39,023 nucleotides of DNA, from contig JAOTVR010000028.1 of NCBI GenBank assembly GCA_029863305.1, positions 1 to 39,023 on the forward strand. The letters are read 5' to 3'. The stretch comes from Gammaproteobacteria bacterium (lineage in GTDB: Bacteria; Pseudomonadota; Gammaproteobacteria; Steroidobacterales; Woeseiaceae). Shown here piece by piece: positions 32,794 to 39,023 of the stretch (positions are counted from its first letter, which is position 1; each line of letters opens with the position of its first letter). The position numbers and the translations under genes are program-made. Below the pieces are notes generated by a model. The model worked only from the letters and a program-made list of their open reading frames with translations. It was not told where the DNA came from and made no database searches.

Positions 32794-33567
32794 GTGACGC
32801 ACGAGAACGAATACCACGACAACATGGTCACAATGCTCGAGCTCATCTGGGGCGACGGCTACATGGCACCGGGCGGAGCCGGCAACGTGGCGAAGTTGCT
32901 TGCCGGCACCGAGCCCGCCGGTAAGCGGCTCCTCGACGTAGGCTGCGGGATCGGCGGTCCGGCCTTCGAGATCGCGGGGTCGTACGGCGCGGAAGTTGTC
33001 GGCATAGATATCGAGGCGCCATTAATTGAGCGTGCCAATGCCGCGGCCACAAGGCACGGCTTGCAGGACCAGTGTAGGTTCCAGACGGTAGAAGCCGGGC
33101 CGCTGCCGTTCGCCGATCAGTCATTCGACATTGTGTTGACCTCCGGTGCAATGACGCAGACCAGTGGCACACAGGAATTGATCAACGACTGCTACCGGGT
33201 CCTCGTGCCAGGTGGCCACCTCACCTGTTACGAGTGGATGCGGTCAGAACGCGCCTACTCGAATGACATGCTGTACTGGTTCGAAATTGAAGGGCTGACA
33301 TACGTGCTCGAAACGCTGGACAAATTCGCTGAGCGATTTCGTGCGGCCGGCTTCATCGACGTCACCGCAACCGACGCTTCCGGGTGGTACTGTGCCGAAG
33401 TGAGACGCGAGTACGAGCTGATCAAAGGTGATTTATACAGTCGCATGGTGCAACTGCTCGGCAAGCCCGACGCCGATCATTTCGTCGAAAACTGGCGCGC
33501 CATGGTCATCGTCTGCGAGGCCGGTGAAATGCGTCAGGGTTACTGCCGCGGCATCAAACCCGCATAG
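32794..33567 (+). CDS. SAM-dependent methyltransferase, phosphoethanolamine N-methyltransferase-like
   Basis: The GTG at 32794 begins the recognisable family sequence (VTHENEYHDN); the frame is open to an ATG at 32683, but the 37 extra residues look non-conserved and lie in the divergent promoter region. The product is about 257 residues. The LELIWGDGYMAPGG segment, SAM motif I LDVGCGIGG, acidic VVGIDIE and the C-terminal W-x-x-x-(8-10)-E-M-R-Q-G-Y pattern fit the PMT / sarcosine-dimethylglycine methyltransferase group. That group methylates phosphoethanolamine toward phosphocholine, or glycine derivatives toward betaine. The substrate here cannot be settled. Divergence from the PlsC fusion makes a lipid head-group role attractive, but this is inference. 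Confidence 0.78.
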   Translation: MTHENEYHDNMVTMLELIWGDGYMAPGGAGNVAKLLAGTEPAGKRLLDVGCGIGGPAFEIAGSYGAEVVGIDIEAPLIERANAAATRHGLQDQCRFQTVEAGPLPFADQSFDIVLTSGAMTQTSGTQELINDCYRVLVPGGHLTCYEWMRSERAYSNDMLYWFEIEGLTYVLETLDKFAERFRAAGFIDVTATDASGWYCAEVRREYELIKGDLYSRMVQLLGKPDADHFVENWRAMVIVCEAGEMRQGYCRGIKPA

Positions 33568-33609
33568 GCGGCCCGCGAACCAATCAATTTCCTCGTGTTC
33601 GGATGTTTG

Positions 33610-34266
33610 CTACTCGCTGCTGCGCATGCGCGCGATAAATGCGTCCGCCTCTTCAATGGCCAGCTGCATGTCGCGTATCAACGCGTCGACCTGCCCTTCG
33701 AGCAAGGTCGCCTGGCCGCGCAACGCATCGAGCGCCTGCGCATTCAGGCTGTGCTTGAGAAACAAGACGTTATCGCTCAAAACCGCCATAACAGGATCGA
33801 CACGATCACGTGCAATCTGCATGCGTTCGCGCATCGTCGAGAACTGCCGGCGTGCGAGCGCCAGTTTCTTCGCTTGTTCGGCCCTTAGTGCAGCGCTGTT
33901 GTAGAGGTCGAGTTCAGATTCCCATTCATCAAACAGATCGTCGCTGACGCGGTCAATGTCGGCCAAGTGCTCGTCCAGATCAGCGGTCAAGTCCTGCGAA
34001 CGCTCCACTTCCTTGCGCAGGCGCTGGTACTTGTCCTCGAGCTCACCACCGCCGTGACCGATCAAGGCGCTGAGTTCCTCGTAGGCCGTTACCAGTTGCT
34101 CGCGAGTCTCGGACTGTGCATCGCGCGCATCCTCGACACCATCGACCAGAATATCTCGCTTGTGTATACCGACTTTCTCAAGCGCGGCGTATTGGACGGA
34201 TGAGCAAGCACACATCGCCGTCAGAAGCAGAATACCTGTTGTAGTCCTGGCTACCGGGATCCCCAT
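33610..34266 (-). CDS. DUF2959 family lipoprotein
   Basis: The ATG at 34266 is chosen for the AAAGGA site seven bases before it; an upstream in-frame start adds an unlikely extension before the signal. The 218-residue product has a lipoprotein-like signal (about 5-22, ending AMCACSS) and then a mostly helical, highly charged body. It begins YAALEKVGIHKRDILVDGVE and ends with VLFLKHSLNAQALDALRG and a DAFIARM segment, all features of DUF2959. The function of the family is unknown; it is common in marine Gammaproteobacteria. It is probably attached to a membrane and protruding into the periplasm. It is on the same strand as the sirtuin gene, with a 64-base gap. Confidence 0.88.
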   Translation of the reverse strand: MGIPVARTTTGILLLTAMCACSSVQYAALEKVGIHKRDILVDGVEDARDAQSETREQLVTAYEELSALIGHGGGELEDKYQRLRKEVERSQDLTADLDEHLADIDRVSDDLFDEWESELDLYNSAALRAEQAKKLALARRQFSTMRERMQIARDRVDPVMAVLSDNVLFLKHSLNAQALDALRGQATLLEGQVDALIRDMQLAIEEADAFIARMRSSE

Positions 34267-34330
34267 AGCTTGTCCTTTCCTGTTGTCAGACTCTTGAATC
34301 CGAAATCCATAGAAAACCGTATCCCCGGCG

Positions 34331-35179
34331 TTAGCTGAGCCGCTCAATGGCCGAACTCAACACCTGCGCACAGTCCGCCTCGACCTTGTACGTGGCAAAA
34401 TCATCCGCGCGCGTTCGACCCTGGTTGACAATGACAATCGGCTTCTTCTGCTCCGCAGCCTGGCGGGCGAAACGAAATCCGGAAAACACCATAAGGGACG
34501 AACCGACGACTAACAAGGCATCCGACCGGTCAACTACAGCTGTCGCATCGCGTACCCGTTCCTTCGGTACGGCCTCTCCGAACATCACCACGTCAGGTTT
34601 GACAATGTCATCACACTCACCGCATGCGGGAATCGCGAAATTCCGGCAACTGCTTTCGGCAAGTTCGGCGTCGCCATCCGGCTTGTAACGATAAACCTCG
34701 GCATGCCAGTCCGGATTCCGCTTTTTAAGTCTACGCTGGAACTCTCCCCGAGCGGAAAGCTCACCACACCCGAGGCAACGCACGTGGCCGAGATCTCCGT
34801 GCAGCTCGATGACCCGCTGACTGCCCGCAGCATGATGCAATCGGTCCACGTTTTGCGTAATCAGCGTATCGACCGAGCCAACCGACTCGAGATTGGCCAG
34901 TGCCTCGTGGGCAGCGTTTGGGCGCGCTCTGGAAAATCGTCGCCAACCAATATAGCTCCGCGCCCAGTAGCGCTTCCGGCATCGTTCACTATTGATAAAC
35001 TCGTTGAACTGGATTGGTTGCGCGTGCTTGGGGGCGCCATTGCGATCCCGGTAGTCGGGTATGCCGGACGCCGTACTCACACCGGCACCACACAGTACGG
35101 CGAGCGACGCGCTGCCTGAAATAAAATTCGCGAGCCAGTCAGCCTCGTACGACAGATTCGATGTGTGAGTTTTCAACAT
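34331..35179 (-). CDS. Sir2-family NAD-dependent protein deacylase (sirtuin)
   Basis: A 282-residue sirtuin at ATG 35179. The NAD-binding GAGVSTASGIPDYRD (31-45), TQNVDRLH (108-115), the catalytic His127 in ELHGD, a zinc site with CLGC (135-138) and CGEC further on, VKPDVVMFGE and VGSSLMV are all present. It should deacylate lysines, using NAD and giving O-acyl-ADP-ribose. The sequence with GIPDYRD (not GIPTFR) and its length resemble the SIRT4-like class II branch. Its first seven bases overlap the end of the upstream MFS permease gene, so the two are translated together; a biochemical link is not known. Confidence 0.93.
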   Translation of the reverse strand: MLKTHTSNLSYEADWLANFISGSASLAVLCGAGVSTASGIPDYRDRNGAPKHAQPIQFNEFINSERCRKRYWARSYIGWRRFSRARPNAAHEALANLESVGSVDTLITQNVDRLHHAAGSQRVIELHGDLGHVRCLGCGELSARGEFQRRLKKRNPDWHAEVYRYKPDGDAELAESSCRNFAIPACGECDDIVKPDVVMFGEAVPKERVRDATAVVDRSDALLVVGSSLMVFSGFRFARQAAEQKKPIVIVNQGRTRADDFATYKVEADCAQVLSSAIERLS

Positions 35180-36471
35180 TTTTCAGGGTGCTCGGGATTG
35201 AGCCGCGCCAAGGTCTCGTCCATCGCAACGGCCACCCATAATCCTGACAGGGCCATCGCCATCGCGGTAAACCAGAAGCCGGCTTCCAATGCACCAAAGG
35301 TGCTGGCAATCAGACCCAACAGTAACGCCCCGATGCCGTAGCCAATATCACGCCAGAAACGGTACACCCCGAGGCTCGAACCGCGCCAGTCAGGATGTGA
35401 AATATCCCCGACCGCGGCAATCAGTGTCGGGTAAAGGAGCGCCATGCCCACACCGATCGTGGCCGCCGTCAGTGACCATGCGATCAGCCCATCGACCAGC
35501 AGTGTCGCAGCCACACCCGCGGCGCACACCCATATCCCGATTGCAATCGGCCATTTTCGCCCGACCGCATCAGATAAAGGGCCGGTCCAGAGCTGACTCC
35601 CGCCCCATACGAATCCGTAAATCCCGACGACCCAGCCGATTTCCACCAGTGACACACCCTGCGCGTGCAAATAGACCGGGAAGAATCCCCAAACCAGGGC
35701 ATCGACGAATTTCTCGACGCAACCGGCCTGCGACAGTGCCGTGAATGTCCGATGCCGAAATGAAACCAGCATGAAGATCTCTGTTGTCGTGGGACGCTCG
35801 GAGACATTTGTCGGATATCTCGGCCGCGGACCATTTTGGATCCCCGCTTTGTGCGCCACGGATTCGGCATGCGCCCAGGGCAGCGTCTCCTTCGAAAACA
35901 GCAAGGCCGAGCAAAGGGCGAGCAGAATGACCGCCAGGCCGAAAACAAACAGGCTTTGCCGGGGTTCGAAATCAGCGGCGAGATACGCGGTAATGAGGCC
36001 GGCCAAGGCCACGCCGCCGTAACCCGCAAATTCGTTGAACCCGGTCGCGAGGCCGCGTTGCTCCGGTCGAACGATGTCGAGCTTGCTGGTTACGGTCATC
36101 GACCAGGCAAAGCCCTGATTGACCCCCAGCAGGACATTTGCCGCAATGATCCAGTTCCACGACGGCGAAAAGTAGAATATGAAGGGGATCGGCAATGCGA
36201 CCAGCCAACCCCAGATCAATACCTTGCGCCGACCAGCACGCTCCGAAAGTCGACCCGAAACGAAGTTCATTGTTCCCTTGACAAAACCAAAGCTGATGAC
36301 GAAGCCCATCAACAGCACCGTCGAATCGGCGGGAACGCCGAACTCGGTTTCCGCCAGGACTGGGACGACTGTCCTCTGCATGCCGATCGTCATGCCGACG
36401 AAGAAGACCTGCAGCAGCTGTTGTGCAAACTGGCTCAGGTTTCGGCGGATGCCTTGCTCGTAGGTCGACAT
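35173..36471 (-). CDS. Major facilitator superfamily (MFS) transporter
   Basis: A 432-residue membrane protein at ATG 36471 with about 12 hydrophobic segments, an A-type motif between helices 2 and 3 (NFVSGRLSERAGRRKVLIWG) and a repeated equivalent in the second half (GPLSDAVGRKWPIAIG). The family moves small solutes by symport or antiport; nothing in the sequence fixes the substrate. It overlaps the sirtuin gene by seven bases. The small gene at 36595 is divergent from it. A drug or metabolite exporter is the safest description. Confidence 0.88.
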   Translation of the reverse strand: MSTYEQGIRRNLSQFAQQLLQVFFVGMTIGMQRTVVPVLAETEFGVPADSTVLLMGFVISFGFVKGTMNFVSGRLSERAGRRKVLIWGWLVALPIPFIFYFSPSWNWIIAANVLLGVNQGFAWSMTVTSKLDIVRPEQRGLATGFNEFAGYGGVALAGLITAYLAADFEPRQSLFVFGLAVILLALCSALLFSKETLPWAHAESVAHKAGIQNGPRPRYPTNVSERPTTTEIFMLVSFRHRTFTALSQAGCVEKFVDALVWGFFPVYLHAQGVSLVEIGWVVGIYGFVWGGSQLWTGPLSDAVGRKWPIAIGIWVCAAGVAATLLVDGLIAWSLTAATIGVGMALLYPTLIAAVGDISHPDWRGSSLGVYRFWRDIGYGIGALLLGLIASTFGALEAGFWFTAMAMALSGLWVAVAMDETLARLNPEHPEKC

Positions 36472-36594
36472 AAGTTGCTCATGGTTGCGCCACGACAGCG
36501 CAAAAGCAAACGCATAAACGAATAGCGGTGGATTCGAGGCGCCTGACCGGCATAGACTGGCCCGATGCGTAACAGTCCGATCGGAGACACAAAC

Positions 36595-36774
36595 ATGAAA
36601 ATTATTCTGATAGCCTGGTTCATTACATCCGGCGATACGTCCGGGACATCGATAACTGTCGAGTTCGACTCCACTCAGGCTTGCGAGAGAGCCGGGTTAG
36701 CCTTGCAGGAAGCAGGTAAAGCCGGTGCTGGAAAGAACGTGAAATGGCGATACATCTGCACCCCGGTTGGGTAG
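36595..36774 (+). CDS. Small hypothetical protein (59 residues)
   Basis: The ATG at 36595 has GGAGA six bases before it. An earlier in-frame ATG at 36565 lacks a site. The product begins with a short hydrophobic stretch (KIILIAWFI), then a TVEFDSTQACERAG segment and a C-terminal WRYICTPVG, with two Cys residues (in QAC and YIC) that could form a disulfide. Short proteins with a similar EFD-x-x-x-AC...C-x-P pattern are common in Gammaproteobacteria and lack a known role. It probably is exported or membrane-attached. It lies 44 bases before the aminopeptidase gene on the same strand. Confidence 0.6.
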   Translation: MKIILIAWFITSGDTSGTSITVEFDSTQACERAGLALQEAGKAGAGKNVKWRYICTPVG

Positions 36775-36818
36775 CTTTGCGCATACTCCGGTTGCACGAA
36801 CCCAGACAAGGACTTCCG

Positions 36819-39023
36819 ATGCAAAAATCGCTTCTTACCAGCCTTGCGGCGCTGAGCCTCGCTGCCTGTGAACCGGTGGCAACACCTGCCGATGACAGCA
36901 CGCTGCAGACGGTCGCGCGTGCTGATACGCCAGGTCTTACAGAACAGTACGCGGCGTTTCGTGCGACACAGGTCGCCAACGTACGCTATCAGCTCGCTGT
37001 GGAACTCGATCCATCACTCGATTATTTCTCTGGCGAAAACAGGATCAGTTTCGATCTGCGCGATACTTCGTCCGACTTGACGGTCGATTTCGCAGGCGGA
37101 GAGGTATTCGGCGCCAGCGTCAACGGCGTCGACATTGACGCAGATTACAACGATACGTTTATTACGGTAGCGGCTGCGACGCTGCGGGAGGGACCGAACG
37201 AGGTCGTGGTTCGCTTCAGTCACGGCTGGAGTGACAACGGTTCCGGGCTTTATCGTTACGACGATCCGGGCGACGGCCTGAACTACCTCTACACCGATTT
37301 CGAACCCTACGATGCGAACGCAGCTTTTCCGTTGTTCGATCAACCGGATATCAAGGGACGATTCACCTTGTCTGTTACTGCGCCTGTCGACTGGCACGTC
37401 ATTTCGACACACAGGGAGACGTCAATCGAGCAAGCCACCGATGCGACGCGCACCTGGCAGTTCCCGGAGACACCGCCAATACCGACTTACGTCATGTCCT
37501 TGCATGCGGGTGCATACAGCGTCTGGGAAGACAGGGAATTTCGTATCCCGCTGCGCTTGTTTGCGCGGCAGTCGATGGCCGGGTTGGTTGGACCGGACAC
37601 CGGCATGTGGTTCGAATACACACGCGCCGGGTTCGATTTCTTCGAAGATTACTACGGTGTCGATTATCCATACGAAAAATACGATCAACTGATCGTCCCG
37701 GATTTCAATTCCGGTGCGATGGAAAATGCCGGCGCGGTCACGTTTACCGAGCGATCATTCATTCAGCGCGATGGCTGGAGCTACAAGGAACAGAAGAACC
37801 TGATAGAGGTCATCATGCACGAGATGGCGCACATGTGGTTTGGCAACCTCGTCACGATGAAGTGGTGGAATGGACTCTGGCTCAACGAAACCTTTGCCGA
37901 ATTCATGGGGTATCACGCGGCAGCTGCCAAACTCGATATCGACGACGCCTGGCAGGGTTTCTTTCTGGACCGAAAATTCATCGCTTACTGGACGGACCAG
38001 CGCAGCACAACGCATCCGGTGGAAACGCCGGTCGCTGATACCGACTCGGTTGGCGCAAACTTCGACATGATTTCCTATGCCAAGGGTGCCGCGGTATTGC
38101 GGCAGATCGAATTCCGCCTCGGCCAGGACGTGTTCCGGCGCGGTATCACCACCTATCTCAAACGCCACGCCGAAGGGAACGCGAGAATACAGGATTTCGT
38201 CGCCGCTCTGGCCGAAGAATCCGGCGCTGATCTTGAAGACTGGGCACACGAGTGGCTGTATGTGGCTGGCGCCAACACGATCGAGGCGCAATTCTCCTGC
38301 GCCGACGACAGGGTGACGGAGTTCGTGCTTTTGCAACGCGCGCCCACGGACTACCCGGTATTGCGCACGCAGAAAGTTCAGCTTGGATTGTTCCGCGATG
38401 TCGATGGTACGGTAGTGACTAGCGCGGTTATCCCTGTTGTTTATTCCGGTGCATCGACTGCGGTCGCTGAGGCCGTTGGCGAAGCCTGCCCCGATCTTGT
38501 CTATCCGAATCACGGCGATTTCGGTTATATGCTGGTCCAGCTCGATCCGCGTACGCGCCGCAACCTCGCTGCGATGATCGGCCGTATCGACGATGACTTT
38601 CAACGTGTCATGTTCTGGCAGACACTGTGGGACAATGTGCGCTTCGCGCAGATTCCTGTCACCGACTATCTCGATGCGGCATTTGCATCTGCCGCGCATG
38701 AAGATGACATCAACAATGTCGACCAGGTCTACGCTTTTGTCGCTACTGCGGTCAATTATCTGCGTGACATGCAGGATCGCGGTTCAGAGTTACTGGCGGT
38801 GTATCGTCCAAAAGCGGAAACCATTACCTGGAAAAACGTGGAACGCACGCGCGGAGACTTGCAGACCATGTACCTGGACCGATACCTGGCGTTCGCGTCG
38901 AGTAATGCTGCGCTCGACATGTATGTCCACATCCTGGAAGGAAAGACCGGCATCGAGAATCGCGAAATTGATCAGGACAGGCGCTGGACGATGCTGCGAA
39001 CGCTAAGCGCCGAAGGGCACGAT
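36819..39023 (+). CDS. M1 family aminopeptidase lipoprotein (aminopeptidase N-like), 3' truncated by window
   Basis: Starts at ATG 36819 with AAGGA six bases before, and is open through the last base (735 codons seen). The N-terminus is a lipoprotein signal with lipobox LAAC. The exopeptidase motif GAMEN (299-303) and the zinc site HEMAH (334-338) followed 18 residues later by NE identify peptidase family M1 (gluzincin); the catalytic Tyr appears in the MISYAKGAAV segment. The FEPYDANAAFPLFDQPD segment is typical of bacterial aminopeptidase N. It removes N-terminal residues from peptides, here most likely in the periplasm or at the outer membrane. The C-terminal helical domain continues beyond the window. 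Confidence 0.93.
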   Translation, partial: MQKSLLTSLAALSLAACEPVATPADDSTLQTVARADTPGLTEQYAAFRATQVANVRYQLAVELDPSLDYFSGENRISFDLRDTSSDLTVDFAGGEVFGASVNGVDIDADYNDTFITVAAATLREGPNEVVVRFSHGWSDNGSGLYRYDDPGDGLNYLYTDFEPYDANAAFPLFDQPDIKGRFTLSVTAPVDWHVISTHRETSIEQATDATRTWQFPETPPIPTYVMSLHAGAYSVWEDREFRIPLRLFARQSMAGLVGPDTGMWFEYTRAGFDFFEDYYGVDYPYEKYDQLIVPDFNSGAMENAGAVTFTERSFIQRDGWSYKEQKNLIEVIMHEMAHMWFGNLVTMKWWNGLWLNETFAEFMGYHAAAAKLDIDDAWQGFFLDRKFIAYWTDQRSTTHPVETPVADTDSVGANFDMISYAKGAAVLRQIEFRLGQDVFRRGITTYLKRHAEGNARIQDFVAALAEESGADLEDWAHEWLYVAGANTIEAQFSCADDRVTEFVLLQRAPTDYPVLRTQKVQLGLFRDVDGTVVTSAVIPVVYSGASTAVAEAVGEACPDLVYPNHGDFGYMLVQLDPRTRRNLAAMIGRIDDDFQRVMFWQTLWDNVRFAQIPVTDYLDAAFASAAHEDDINNVDQVYAFVATAVNYLRDMQDRGSELLAVYRPKAETITWKNVERTRGDLQTMYLDRYLAFASSNAALDMYVHILEGKTGIENREIDQDRRWTMLRTLSAEGHD

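Noticed and set aside
37755..38699. Minus-strand open frame of 314 codons
   Set aside because: Antisense to the M1 aminopeptidase with its intact HEMAH and GAMEN motifs.

Overview
The window is a dense, GC-rich (high-fifties percent by eye) bacterial chromosome segment with about 28 genes and no gene-free stretch over 300 bases. The gene types suggest a free-living, probably marine Gammaproteobacterium: several GGDEF/EAL proteins, CRP-like sites, lipoproteins, a DUF2959 lipoprotein, a wax ester synthase/DGAT and an AmpG-like transporter. This lineage call is inference; there is no rRNA or other marker gene here. No tRNA, rRNA, CRISPR array, insertion sequence or prophage gene was seen.

Left part (1-11707, all minus strand) is a cyclic-di-GMP and subtilase island. 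Reading with transcription it holds a REC-PAS-GGDEF-EAL protein, a secreted S8 protease with a C-terminal array of twelve hexapeptides (eleven of them YLWTD-x), a translationally coupled pair of EAL proteins with degenerate GGDEF domains, a two-propeller (14 blades)/Y_Y_Y/GGDEF membrane sensor, and the start of a second S8 protease whose prodomain is paralogous to the first. Two genes share the same composite upstream element: a perfect TGTGA-N6-TCACA CRP-type site directly abutting a TAAC-N6-GTTA dyad. Near-perfect CRP-type sites also precede the coupled EAL pair and lie in the 21.8-22.0 kb divergent intergenic region.

Middle part (11846-27147): a membrane PAS-GAF protein whose frame appears broken at its 3' end; a cyclic 2,3-diphosphoglycerate synthetase-like GTPase divergent from an EF-G paralogue; an AmpG-like MFS permease; NAD-malic enzyme; a membrane coiled-coil protein with a helix-hairpin-helix end; a cyclic-nucleotide-binding-fold protein divergent from a lipoprotein with two CX4CH modules; an ICMT-like methyltransferase overlapping a small protein kinase; O-acetylhomoserine sulfhydrylase; and a TPR/beta-propeller exported protein.

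Right part (27276-39023): a lipid locus with patatin and alpha/beta hydrolase (plus strand) converging on wax ester synthase/DGAT and a HAD-PlsC fusion acyltransferase (minus strand), next to a phosphoethanolamine-methyltransferase-like enzyme. Then follow a DUF2959 lipoprotein, a sirtuin overlapping an MFS permease, a tiny conserved-looking protein and a truncated M1 aminopeptidase lipoprotein running off the right end.
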